A DNA stretch of 64,000 nt, taken from the NCBI RefSeq assembly GCF_000426485.1, contig NZ_KE384529.1:758422-822421 (forward strand). The letters are read 5' to 3'. Source of the stretch: Indolivaga capnocytophagoides DSM 22835. Lineage in GTDB: Bacteria > Bacteroidota > Bacteroidia > Bacteroidales > Dysgonomonadaceae. Positions within the stretch are counted from its first letter, which is position 1, and the number at the start of each line of letters is the position of its first letter. Of the stretch, positions 24,627 through 33,284 are shown piece by piece. The position numbers were made by a program, and so were the translations under genes. The notes beneath the pieces were generated by a model that was not told the DNA's origin, ran no database searches, and was given only the letters and a program-made list of their open reading frames with translations.

Positions 24627-25393
24627 TTTACAATAGTATATTTTTGTAAGTTTATTACTTTTACACCCTAAAGATAAATAGATATATATTAATAACCAAT
24701 AAGTTACATATTTGTTCTATACGAACAAAATGATAACCAAGACTGATTATCAAGCAAATAAAAAAAATGTGAGTAAATAAAAAGTGAAGAATCAGAAAAA
24801 TACCCAAAATTGAAATATGGGTATTTTCTGATTTTTCTATTGCATTAGCTATGCAGAGTGTTGTTCGGCGATTTGCAAGGCAAACCAATGCAATCCAAAT
24901 GCTTTAACAGTGAATGTTAGTGTGTTTGAAGAAAGCATTTATATATAAGATGCTAAATACAAATATTCGTTGCATACATCTTTTCTTTTTTTATTAAAAC
25001 TGGATAAAAAAGAATAAAATAGTTATTTAATTCTTTTTTCAACAAAGGGTAAACAATAGACCACCAAAACAGAATACCAAGTAAACACACAAGCACAAAA
25101 CACCATCAATCTAGAATAAATAAAAACAAAGAAAGAAACAGAAAATCGCGAAGAAAGAATACAAACATACTAAATATCAACAACATAAAAAGTATCAAAG
25201 AAACATTATCCTTCAAAATCCATTTAAAACAATCTTAAGATAATCTTAAATAAAAACGTCAATTTCAAACAGATAAAATACTTATTAAGAGAAATAATAT
25301 GATAAAAAAAAGCCGCTTATTCCATTAATGGAAATATTCCTTACAACACATAATAAAGCAAAAGAAACTATGTGCAAATGAATTCAGAATTAG
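24627..25393. other. Gene-free AT-rich stretch
   Basis: Nearly 800 bp without a credible gene. It holds a strong hairpin at 24790-24833 and a small palindrome (TTCCATTAATGGAA, 25320-25333). I saw no RNA gene, mobile element or coding remnant. Confidence 0.5.
24790..24840 (+). terminator. Isolated terminator-like hairpin
   Basis: AATCAGAAAAATACCC pairs with GGGTATTTTCTGATT (24819-24833) and a short T-run follows on the plus strand. No plus-strand gene lies immediately upstream, so it may end an unseen small RNA, or act on the other strand. Confidence 0.55.
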
Positions 25394-25401
25394 TACTTTT
25401 G
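25394..25401 (+). promoter_or_regulatory. -7 promoter box of MFS gene
   Basis: TACTTTTG fits TAnnTTTG, 28 bp before the start at 25430. Confidence 0.6.
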
Positions 25402-25429
25402 TGCAATTTTTAATTTAAAGTACTTAATA

Positions 25430-26626
25430 ATGACAAATAACTTAAACGGCTACTCTAAAGAAAAGATAAGATTAGGAGTCTTGACTTTTTTTCTCCTGCA
25501 AGGATTATGCTTTGCCAGTTGGGCTAGCCGTATTCCCGATATAAAAGACCATCTGGGGATAACCGATACTCGCATCTGGGGATTGATTCTATTTTTAATT
25601 CCTGTTGGTAAATTTCTGGCTATACCTCTAGCTGGCTATAGTGTTTCGAAATTCGGAAGCCGTATCATGGTACAAATAAGCATACTTGGCTATGGCCTAG
25701 CGTTATTTCTAATCGGGCTCAGTGCAAACATCTATATACTGGGAGGATGTCTTGTATTATTCGGTATATTTTGGAATCTTACAGATATATCACTAAACAC
25801 TCAGGGGATTGGTATAGAAAAATTGTTTGGAAAAACAATTATGGCTACTTTTCATGGTACATGGAGTCTTGCCGCTTGTTTAGGAGCTTTGATCGGCTTT
25901 GCGATGATAAACTTCGAAGTTATTCAGACTTATCACTTCGCGATCATATTTGCTGTAATTGTGCTCGTATGGGCTATAAATAAAAAATACTTACAAGAAG
26001 ACGAGGTAGAAAATATCAAACCCGAAGAAGTAAAAGAAACCATACAAGTAAAAGATAAGAAGTTTAAAATGCCTGAAATGGTCTTACTGCAACTCGGACT
26101 CATTGGTCTTTTTGCCCTCATAGTAGAAAGTGCCATGTTTGACTGGAGCAGTATATATTTCGAATCGATAGTTCAGGCTCCCCCATCTCTAAGAGTAGGA
26201 TTTCTGGTATTTATGGTCATGATGACAGCAGGACGTTTCCTTACAAACTTCGCATACAACAAATTCGGCAAGAAAAGGACAATACAAATCGCCGGATGTT
26301 TTATCTTCATCGGAATGTTTGTTTCAGGATTATTCCCAAGTGTCATTCCTTGCTCTATCGGTTTTATGCTCGTAGGAATGGGGATTTCTTGCATAGTTCC
26401 GACTATATACAGTGTGGTTGGAGAGAAGTCAAAGACAAAGACCAGTATAGCCTTAACTATATTATCGACAATAAGTTTTGTAGGATCACTGATAGCTCCA
26501 TTACTGATAGGCTACATATCACATTTCCGTGACATGAAATATGCATATATGGTTATAGGTGTTGTAGGTGCTTTAATTGTAGTTGTTACAACTACAACCA
26601 AAGCCATGAATCAAGAAAAGAAATAG
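25430..26626 (+). CDS. MFS transporter (YbjJ-like)
   Basis: A 398-residue transporter with 12 predicted spans. The N-terminus FFLLQGLCFASWASRIPDIKDHLGI resembles the YbjJ group of the fucose-permease-like MFS family. Span 4-5 has DISLNTQGIGIEKLFGKTIMATFHGTWSLAACLGALIG, also typical. A charged cytoplasmic loop (about 185-210) separates the halves. Substrate unknown; a sugar or small metabolite is possible. It has its own promoter and a strong terminator. Confidence 0.9.
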   Translation: MTNNLNGYSKEKIRLGVLTFFLLQGLCFASWASRIPDIKDHLGITDTRIWGLILFLIPVGKFLAIPLAGYSVSKFGSRIMVQISILGYGLALFLIGLSANIYILGGCLVLFGIFWNLTDISLNTQGIGIEKLFGKTIMATFHGTWSLAACLGALIGFAMINFEVIQTYHFAIIFAVIVLVWAINKKYLQEDEVENIKPEEVKETIQVKDKKFKMPEMVLLQLGLIGLFALIVESAMFDWSSIYFESIVQAPPSLRVGFLVFMVMMTAGRFLTNFAYNKFGKKRTIQIAGCFIFIGMFVSGLFPSVIPCSIGFMLVGMGISCIVPTIYSVVGEKSKTKTSIALTILSTISFVGSLIAPLLIGYISHFRDMKYAYMVIGVVGALIVVVTTTTKAMNQEKK

Positions 26627-26645
26627 AAGATACTTCATATAAAAT

Positions 26646-26680
26646 AAAATAGGACTGAATGTTAATTCAGTCCTATTTTT
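26646..26680 (+). terminator. Terminator of MFS gene
   Basis: AAAATAGGACTGAAT pairs with ATTCAGTCCTATTTT (26665 on), with a T-run. It works on both strands and separates the MFS gene from the converging sugar-kinase gene. Confidence 0.85.
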
Positions 26681-26685
26681 ATTCT

Positions 26686-26705
26686 AAGGTCACAAACAAC
26701 CTTTA
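26686..26705 (+). repeat. Degenerate palindrome copy
   Basis: AAGGTCACAAACAACCTTTA, with a 4-base enlarged centre, between the terminator and the kinase gene end. Confidence 0.45.
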
Positions 26706-26736
26706 TTGATTTATAAGTATAAAAACAATTTATATA

Positions 26737-27654
26737 TCAGATTTCTAATGAAGCTAAGATATCTTCCGTTGGAATGCTTATTTCTCGTTTTTCCATAGCA
26801 GTCTGAACATCTTCTTCAGTTCCTGTAAAAGGACCGAAAGCCTCAATCTTTATAGTGGCCATAGCTGCCGCAAATCTAGCAGCTTCCTCCACACTTTCTC
26901 CTTTTGCTCTTTTATATAGATAACCTGCCATATATGTGTCTCCACAACCTGTAGCATCTACAACTTCAGCTTTGAAAGCAGGGATCATAGTAAAATTCTC
27001 ACCATCATACAAAACAGACCCCATACTACCCAATGTTAACAACACCTCTTTCACTCCCCAACTATTCAGTAATCGGGCAGCCTTATAAACATCAGAAGTA
27101 CCTGTTAGAACTTTCATTTCCATTTCGTTAGCTTTCAGTACATCCACAAATTTCAGGACTTCCAATTTATCAGCCCAATCTACAGGATACACTTTGTCAC
27201 CCCTTACTTCACGAAGATATCCCTGACAATCTATTGATATTTTACCTCTTTTAGATAATTCTTCAACAAACTCATTCGAAAAATCATCGGCAAGCAATGC
27301 CCCAATATGAAAATAGTTAGCCTGAATATTATTCATTGCTGCCATAACAAACGGATCAGCCTTTGCAAGTACTCGCTGAGTTCGGTTATCTTGATTCTCG
27401 CCATATGTATTTTCAAAATAAACACTATTCTTGCATAGCATTACATCCACTTTTATACCTTTAGCCCTCAAATCTTCAACGGCCTGCAATTCGGATTCGG
27501 CAAGACCTGCAACCAAAATATAATCCGAATTTAGTTTACTGACAGCATGAGAAAAATAAAAAGAAGCACCACCCGACATATATACCGTTTCCTTAGGTGT
27601 AACTATTTTGTCGAGAGTTAAATGCCCGACACAGCAAATTTCATAATTATGCAT
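26737..27654 (-). CDS. PfkB-family carbohydrate kinase
   Basis: A 305-residue sugar or nucleoside kinase of the ribokinase fold. The C-terminal signature EVVDATGCGDTYMAGYLYKRAKGESVEEAARFAAAMA contains the catalytic Asp and anion-hole Gly residues. The N-terminal half carries the usual GGASFYFSHAVSKL and a lid. The phosphoryl acceptor is not identifiable. It has a promoter box at 27784 and a palindrome in the leader at 27740. It stands alone. Confidence 0.9.
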   Translation of the reverse strand: MHNYEICCVGHLTLDKIVTPKETVYMSGGASFYFSHAVSKLNSDYILVAGLAESELQAVEDLRAKGIKVDVMLCKNSVYFENTYGENQDNRTQRVLAKADPFVMAAMNNIQANYFHIGALLADDFSNEFVEELSKRGKISIDCQGYLREVRGDKVYPVDWADKLEVLKFVDVLKANEMEMKVLTGTSDVYKAARLLNSWGVKEVLLTLGSMGSVLYDGENFTMIPAFKAEVVDATGCGDTYMAGYLYKRAKGESVEEAARFAAAMATIKIEAFGPFTGTEEDVQTAMEKREISIPTEDILASLEI

Positions 27655-27739
27655 TGGTAATAAGTAATAGATAAAATTTCATGAAACATTTGCAGAACAT
27701 AATTGGCTTTGAATTTTTGCGTTTTCAAAGCATCCTAAA

Positions 27740-27755
27740 AAGGTCTTAGACCCTT
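27740..27755 (-). repeat. Intergenic palindrome copy (exact core)
   Basis: AAGGTCTTAGACCCTT-type copy (core GGTCTTAGACC at 27742-27752) in the leader of the kinase gene, downstream of its promoter. Confidence 0.75.
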
Positions 27756-27783
27756 TTTTATATTTCTTCAAAAAAATTGAGTT

Positions 27784-27791
27784 CAAAGATA
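27784..27791 (-). promoter_or_regulatory. -7 promoter box of PfkB kinase gene
   Basis: Minus strand TATCTTTG, 130 bp before the start codon, giving a leader that includes the palindrome at 27740. Confidence 0.5.
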
Positions 27792-28069
27792 CATTAATCA
27801 AATAAAAAACACACGATTAAAAAGAGCTTTCTTTTAATTGTGCCATATATCAGACAAAAATGCAAGAACAGAAAAAAGTTTAACATTTACGAAACACTCA
27901 TGATTATCAAGACCATAAGCATTATTCAATAAAACATTTCGTTTTGAGGTGAACAAAAAACATGAAATACAAGTTATTTGAATATAAACACGTTTTAACC
28001 TGTATTATAAACAGTTAAAAAAAACGCACAAAGAACGAATTTAATTCTTCAAAAACAGAATAAAGATAG

Positions 28070-28087
28070 AAAGGTCAAAAGACCTTT
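28070..28087 (+). repeat. Palindrome copy (centre enlarged)
   Basis: AAAGGTCAAAAGACCTTT, an 18-bp perfect inverted repeat, upstream of the hairpin at 28128. Confidence 0.65.
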
Positions 28088-28127
28088 ACTAATTTCCATA
28101 GTAGTATAAATTTCTACATCTCCTTAG

Positions 28128-28162
28128 AATTCCTGAGCTGCGACTGTTCGGGAATTTTTTTT
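28128..28162 (+). terminator. Terminator without an upstream gene
   Basis: AATTCCTGA pairs with TCGGGAATT (28148-28156, one G-U pair) and eight T residues follow. No plus-strand gene precedes it in 470 bp, so it may end a small RNA. Confidence 0.65.
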
Positions 28163-28223
28163 ATCAATCATATTTGATCAAAACATTGTTTTTTATCTAA
28201 AAAATAATAATCTTTGTCATCAG

Positions 28224-28404
28224 TTATGGTGGTGAATTTATACATCTATAAATTTACTGAAAAGGGAATCAGGTGAAAATCCTGAACAGACCCGCTGCTG
28301 TAATCTCTAATGAAAGTCTGGAACACTACTTAATTCCACTGTTTATCAAAACATGAAACGGGAAGGATGTTCTAAGATAGAGAAAGTCAGAAGACCTGCC
28401 ATAG
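28224..28404 (+). ncRNA. Cobalamin riboswitch (orphan)
   Basis: The cobalamin aptamer is clear. TATGG (28225-28229) and CCATA (28399-28403) close the outer stem. The core reads GGGAATCAGGTGAAAATCC and ACAGACCCGCTGCTGTAAT, and the B12 box is AGTCAGAAGACCTGCC (28385-28400). A possible expression platform is CTTTCGGGAA (28420-28429) with TTCCCGAAG (28529-28537). Such riboswitches normally sit just before a B12 transporter or synthesis gene. Here no gene follows until 29063, and a terminator at 28697 intervenes. Confidence 0.9.
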
Positions 28405-28613
28405 ATACAATGTTCGATGCTTTCGGGAAATAAAGCTGATGACGCCAAAACTATAGATAAGCAAATACTACCAGTTTGTAAAATTGAGACAATAATGTCT
28501 TCAATAATCTGTTTTCGCATCTACCCTATTCCCGAAGTTTAATTATTAAGCTGTTTTCGAGATAAGCTTACATATAACAAATACAACCTGTTATATCTTA
28601 TTAAGACTAAAAA

Positions 28614-28628
28614 AAGGTTTTAGACCTT
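28614..28628 (+). repeat. Palindrome copy (degenerate)
   Basis: AAGGTTTTAGACCTT, one change from the exact core, 210 bp after the riboswitch. Confidence 0.6.
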
Positions 28629-28696
28629 GATTTATATAAAAAACGGAGGAATATCCACTAAGAAAAATATTCCGACATGGTGTTTTAGTATTCGGG

Positions 28697-28726
28697 AAAC
28701 CCTAAGCAGAGAGTGCTTGGGGTTTT
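28697..28726 (+). terminator. Terminator downstream of riboswitch
   Basis: AAACCCTAAGCA pairs with TGCTTGGGGTTT (28714-28725) and T residues follow. It ends any transcript that starts at the riboswitch. Confidence 0.8.
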
Positions 28727-29017
28727 TCAATTGCCCATATATCTGAAAATCAAAATACATAAATGTCCGATTAATCTAACGAAGCATGTTCATTTTCAAA
28801 ACAGAAACTGTTTTATAGCTTAACAAATACAACAACTACATCTAAAAGACTGATTTAGTATTGGTATGCAAAATACTTAAAATAGAAACATTCTAAACAA
28901 AACAGCACAAATATAGATATAAGTTATATTTAATAGAAAAATACTATCACATAGTTTAGGTATAGAGCATTATATATTTCATTATTACTAGGTATTGCAA
29001 CAGCTTTTCACCTCATG
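28727..29017. other. Gene-free stretch before porin
   Basis: AT-rich, no gene or structure recognised apart from the porin promoter at its end. Confidence 0.5.
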
Positions 29018-29025
29018 TAATTTTG
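29018..29025 (+). promoter_or_regulatory. -7 promoter box of porin operon
   Basis: TAATTTTG fits TAnnTTTG, 37 bp before the porin start. Confidence 0.55.
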
Positions 29026-29062
29026 CAATGTTTAAATCTTTTTAACTAAACACTATAGAACT

Positions 29063-30412
29063 ATGAAAAGAATCAAGCTATTGCTTTTATTCTGCCTATC
29101 AACCATTTACTCGATCAACATGTTCTCCCAAAATCAAGAAGACAGCATAAATATAAAGTTGGCATCTCTTGATCAGAAAACTCTTGCCAACATCGGAAAA
29201 TTATCAAATACCCTTTCGCGTCTAAGTCTCGGAGGCTATGGAGAAATAGCCATGAGCCGTAATTTTTACAGCGATAATATTAACAGATACAGCCATGCAG
29301 AGAATTATAAAGACGACAAAAGTCATGGAAGGTTCGATATACCACACGTGACTTTTTTTGTAGGATATGAGTTTGGCAAAGGATGGCGCATGAATGCAGA
29401 GATAGAATTCGAACACGGAGGAACCGAATCGGCAGTGGAACTTGAAGCCGAAGAAGCCGGAGAATATGAAAAAGAAATAGAAAGAGGTGGAGAAGTAGCC
29501 TTAGAACAATTCTGGATTGAAAAAACATTTTCACGAGCACTTAATCTCCGCATGGGACATATAATCGTTCCCGTAGGACTAACTAACGGTAATCACTTGC
29601 CTACTGAGTTTTTTTCGGTATACAGACCTGAAGGTGAAAATACTATTCTTCCATGTACATGGCATGAAACAGGTGTAAGTCTTTGGGGACACTTAGGAAA
29701 ATGGCGCTATGAGGCACAACTTATACCCGGACTTGATTCAGACCTTTTCAGCCGCCAGAACTGGATACAAGGCGGTTCAGCATCTCCATACGAATTCAAA
29801 GTAGCCAATAATTATGCAGGAGTCCTTCGTATCGACAACTATTCGATCTCCGGACTGCGCCTTGGTGTAAGCGGATATTACGGACACAGTTTCAAAAACA
29901 GTATACAGCCAGCAACAGGAGCAAAATATGATAATGTAAAGGGAGCCGTAACTATCGGCTCGTTCGATTTCGAATACAGAGGTCACAACCTTATTGCACG
30001 AGGCTATTTCGATTATGGACATCTGGGTGATGCAGATATTATCTCTAAATATAATAAGAATCTGAGTAAAAATTCAACATCTCCTCGAACCAATGTAGCT
30101 TCGGACGCTTTATGTACAGGTATAGAAGCGGGATATGATATTTTCTCTCAGATACCTAAAATGGCAAATCAGAAACAAAAGATGTACGTATTTGGTCGCT
30201 ACGAATATTACGACTCCATGTATAAAGTTCCGGCCGATATCAGCAAGAACGATTGGTGCCAACGCCAACGCATTGTGGGAGGGCTCAACTATTATCCTAT
30301 TAAAGACGTAGTAATCAAAGCTGAATATTCAGCAGGGCTTCTTAAAAGTCCCTACAATAATGAGAACAGCATATCAATAGGCATTGCATATGCAGGATTC
30401 TTCACAAAATAA
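29063..30412 (+). CDS. Phosphate-selective porin O/P-like outer-membrane protein
   Basis: A 449-residue beta-barrel. After a signal peptide (about 1-22) and a short helical region (about 25-52) the barrel begins with LSLGGYGEIAMSRNF and proceeds through RFDIPHVTFFVGYEFGKGWRMNAEIEFEHGG. The Glu-rich segment (VELEAEEAGEYEKEIERGG, about 125-144) is a likely extracellular or pore loop. The C-terminus ends in aromatic strands (SISIGIAYAGFFTK). Family members form selective channels; with imelysin downstream, iron or a metal complex is as likely as phosphate. It begins the operon 29063-35587. Confidence 0.85.
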   Translation: MKRIKLLLLFCLSTIYSINMFSQNQEDSINIKLASLDQKTLANIGKLSNTLSRLSLGGYGEIAMSRNFYSDNINRYSHAENYKDDKSHGRFDIPHVTFFVGYEFGKGWRMNAEIEFEHGGTESAVELEAEEAGEYEKEIERGGEVALEQFWIEKTFSRALNLRMGHIIVPVGLTNGNHLPTEFFSVYRPEGENTILPCTWHETGVSLWGHLGKWRYEAQLIPGLDSDLFSRQNWIQGGSASPYEFKVANNYAGVLRIDNYSISGLRLGVSGYYGHSFKNSIQPATGAKYDNVKGAVTIGSFDFEYRGHNLIARGYFDYGHLGDADIISKYNKNLSKNSTSPRTNVASDALCTGIEAGYDIFSQIPKMANQKQKMYVFGRYEYYDSMYKVPADISKNDWCQRQRIVGGLNYYPIKDVVIKAEYSAGLLKSPYNNENSISIGIAYAGFFTK

Positions 30413-30449
30413 CACATATAAACACATTGAAAATTTATCTGAACTAATT

Positions 30450-31637
30450 ATGAAAAAAATCTTAAGATTTCCTTTACTCATGGCTGTTTCGGTAGTAATA
30501 GGACTAAGCGCAACTTCGTGCAGCGACAGCAACAACAACGGTACCGAAGAGGATACTAAAGAAGTAGAGTTGGCTCCTGTTGTAAAACAATATGTAAATA
30601 ATACAGTAATAACCACATACAAATCTTTAGCAGACGAATCTATTGTATTATATAATGCATTAGTAGCTCTCAAAAAAGATAAAACAGATGCAAATGTAAA
30701 AGCAGCTGCTGATAGCTGGATAAAAGCCCGAAACTATTGGGAGCTAAGCGAGGCATTCTTATTCGGACCAGCTGACGACTTTGGTATTGACCCACATATT
30801 GACACTTGGCCTTTAGCTAAAGATGCTCTTATTGCAGAGCTCAAGAATAAAGACCACTTAGCTAAAATGGCTCAGGAAAATGGAGATATCTGGGTTGGAG
30901 AAACATTCGAAGAAGGTCTTTTCGGATTTCACGGAATCGAATATATATTATTTGAAGAAGGCCAGGCTAAAAGCGCCAGTAAAATAACTGACGATGAACT
31001 GATATATGTCGTGGCTGTTGCCGGAGACCTAAGAAATCAATGTTTCAGGCTCGAAGCATCATGGGCAGGCATAAATAATGTCACAGCAGAAAAGAAAGCT
31101 AAACTTATAGCTATGGATGCAGCAATCACATATGGTTCAGGAGACGACAGCAAAAACAATGATACCAATTACTCTTATGGAGAATGTATGCTGAATCCCG
31201 GACTTACCGCATTTAGTAATTCAAATGTTGATGCTTGCGAAACAATACTTGACGGATGCCAAACTATTGCAGACGAAGTCGGTGCCATGAAAATAGGCAA
31301 ACCTCATACCGGAGACGATATTAATTACATAGAATCACCTTACAGTTACAATTCTAAAATAGACTTTATAGGTAATATAGAAAGCATCAGAAACGCTTAT
31401 CTAGGTGGCGCCGATTCTAAAAACAGAGGTGCATCTGTTGCCGATTATGTAAAAAAAGTAGACCCAAGCCTACATGCAGAAGTAATAGCTGCCATAGACA
31501 ATGCTGTTGCTAAAATAACAGCAATTCCTTTTCCTTTTGCAAAAAACTATACCAGTACACAAGCAGGAGAAGCTATGGTCGCATGCAATGAATTAGCAGA
31601 TGTATTAACTAAAGCTAAACTGACTATCAGGAAATAA
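30450..31637 (+). CDS. Imelysin-family lipoprotein
   Basis: A 395-residue lipoprotein of the imelysin/IrpA/EfeO superfamily, linked to iron uptake or heme processing. The ATG at 30450 opens a signal peptide with lipobox ATSC (Cys near residue 24). The family motif GFHGIEYILFEE (Gly-x-His-x-x-Glu) is present near residue 155. The N-terminal half is a four-helix bundle (AADSWIKARNYWELSEAFLFGPADDFGIDPHIDTWPL). The gene lies between porin and di-heme oxidoreductase. Imelysin next to di-heme oxidoreductases is a recurrent pairing in other phyla. A hairpin with no clear T-run follows it (31663-31694). Confidence 0.92.
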   Translation: MKKILRFPLLMAVSVVIGLSATSCSDSNNNGTEEDTKEVELAPVVKQYVNNTVITTYKSLADESIVLYNALVALKKDKTDANVKAAADSWIKARNYWELSEAFLFGPADDFGIDPHIDTWPLAKDALIAELKNKDHLAKMAQENGDIWVGETFEEGLFGFHGIEYILFEEGQAKSASKITDDELIYVVAVAGDLRNQCFRLEASWAGINNVTAEKKAKLIAMDAAITYGSGDDSKNNDTNYSYGECMLNPGLTAFSNSNVDACETILDGCQTIADEVGAMKIGKPHTGDDINYIESPYSYNSKIDFIGNIESIRNAYLGGADSKNRGASVADYVKKVDPSLHAEVIAAIDNAVAKITAIPFPFAKNYTSTQAGEAMVACNELADVLTKAKLTIRK

Positions 31638-31662
31638 TATATAAGATCCTTTATATCTAAAT

Positions 31663-31694
31663 AAAGAGAATACTTCTCGGGAAGTATTCTCTTT
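31663..31694 (+). terminator. Hairpin between imelysin and di-heme genes
   Basis: AAAGAGAATACTTC and GAAGTATTCTCTTT pair perfectly around TCGG. The lack of a T-run means attenuation or mRNA processing is as likely as full termination. Confidence 0.6.
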
Positions 31695-31772
31695 GATAGA
31701 TTAAAACAGCATTATCAACTATTCATTATATGGATATAACATACTGACACTTTCATTAAATGTATGATCAAC

Positions 31773-33281
31773 ATGAAAAAATCAAATCTCTTCTACACCG
31801 GATTATTCCTATCGGCACTACTACTAAGTTGTAGTGATGATAATAAAGATGAAAATGGTGGAGGCAAAACAGACGATCTGGCCGAAGAATATTATTCCGG
31901 AGGTAAACTAGGAACAACCTTTAGTACTACAACCTTTGCGTATGAACAACCCACTCCGGTTGTTGATGAAGATCCGGAAATGTCGCTTCAATTCAAATAC
32001 GGAGAAGCGTTTTTCGAAAAAGAGTTTACATCAAACACATCTGGAGTACGCCATGGATTAGGACCGGCATTTGTCCGCAGTTCATGTATCACGTGCCACC
32101 CCGGATACGGACACGGAAAACGTATGGATCGTTATAGAGCGAAAGATCATGGAAACGGCTATCTGCTGGTGGTTACTGATGAAAATGACAACTTCGTACC
32201 TCAGCTTACCGGTATGCCCCAAACTCAGGCAATAGCCCCATTCCTGCCTCCGATAGACGAATCCGGCATTAAAATAGAATGGAAAGAATATACCGATGAG
32301 TTTGGAAATAAGTTTCCTGATGGAGAAACATACAGCCTTATCTACCCTGAAGTAACAATCGATCGGTCTGCATTCAATGTTCCAATGCCCGACTTTTATA
32401 AAGTACGTTTAGAGGCAACTATAGGTATTTATGGAACAGGGCTTCTTGATGCTATCCCCGATGATTCATTACTTGCTCAATATGAAAAAGAGAAAAAACT
32501 GGGATATAAGCTTAACGATGCAAAGTATCAGCCGGAGAATTTCATCAAAGAAGCAGATGGAACTTCTCACCCAGGCCGTTATACTTATGGATTGACGCGC
32601 GGAACTTTGCAAAATGGTCCCGGATCTAATGCTATCTGGAATATCACCAATGTAACTCGTTCCGATAGAAGATATCATTATGTTACAGAAGCATATGCTG
32701 TAGCTATGTCTCAAAATAAAGATATACAGAAAAGCTTGGGCAAGACAGAAAAGGAAATTTACGATTACCTGATGTCTAAAGAACTGACACCCGAACTTTC
32801 GGACGAAGATTATATCAATTTCATGGTATGGCACAGAGGATTAGCTGTTCCGGCTGCCCGTGATTTGGATAATGATCAGGTGAAAAGAGGTAAAGAAATG
32901 TTCTATTCAATAGGATGTACAAGCTGCCACCGTCCAACTTGGACAACAGGTGCTGACGACTACAAGGGTGATGACAAAGTTAAAGGAAAGCTCCCGAGAT
33001 ATCCTCATCAAAAAATATGGCCATATACCGATCTGCTTCAACACCGCCTCGAAATGGTGAACAATATCCGCACAGGATGGTGCCGTACCACTCCACTTTG
33101 GGGACGAGGCTTATCTGAGAAATGTACCGGAGCCGGAGATCATTTGCACGATATGCGTGCCCGTAATTACAACGAGGCTATTATGTGGCATGGAGGAGAC
33201 GGTAAATATGCAAGAGAAAAATATCGTAATCTGTCTAAAGAAGACAGAGCGGCTCTTATCAAATTTCTGGAATCTATCTAA
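31773..33281 (+). CDS. Di-heme oxidoreductase (DUF1111) lipoprotein
   Basis: A 502-residue lipoprotein c-type cytochrome. The signal ends at LLSC. Two heme-binding motifs are visible: CITCH (near residue 107) and CTSCH (near residue 390). HxxxxGxxxxR and WHRGLAVPAARDLDND regions match the di-heme oxidoreductase (thiol-oxidoreductase-like) family. It would be exported unfolded and need cytochrome c assembly, which fits the CcsA-type gene 3 bp downstream. Its electron donor and substrate are not known. An ATG at 31764 is also possible. Confidence 0.9.
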   Translation: MKKSNLFYTGLFLSALLLSCSDDNKDENGGGKTDDLAEEYYSGGKLGTTFSTTTFAYEQPTPVVDEDPEMSLQFKYGEAFFEKEFTSNTSGVRHGLGPAFVRSSCITCHPGYGHGKRMDRYRAKDHGNGYLLVVTDENDNFVPQLTGMPQTQAIAPFLPPIDESGIKIEWKEYTDEFGNKFPDGETYSLIYPEVTIDRSAFNVPMPDFYKVRLEATIGIYGTGLLDAIPDDSLLAQYEKEKKLGYKLNDAKYQPENFIKEADGTSHPGRYTYGLTRGTLQNGPGSNAIWNITNVTRSDRRYHYVTEAYAVAMSQNKDIQKSLGKTEKEIYDYLMSKELTPELSDEDYINFMVWHRGLAVPAARDLDNDQVKRGKEMFYSIGCTSCHRPTWTTGADDYKGDDKVKGKLPRYPHQKIWPYTDLLQHRLEMVNNIRTGWCRTTPLWGRGLSEKCTGAGDHLHDMRARNYNEAIMWHGGDGKYAREKYRNLSKEDRAALIKFLESI

Positions 33282-33284
33282 AGT

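Noticed and set aside
24661-24888. 75-residue minus-strand frame in the gap before the MFS gene
   Set aside because: It runs through the hairpin at 24790-24833, has low-complexity hydrophobic content, no promoter box and no neighbour in the same unit.
28326-28520. 64-residue minus-strand frame
   Set aside because: It lies antisense to the cobalamin riboswitch; RNA structure explains the sequence better.
29063-29600. Several overlapping minus-strand frames across the porin gene
   Set aside because: They are antisense shadows of a clear outer-membrane barrel gene.
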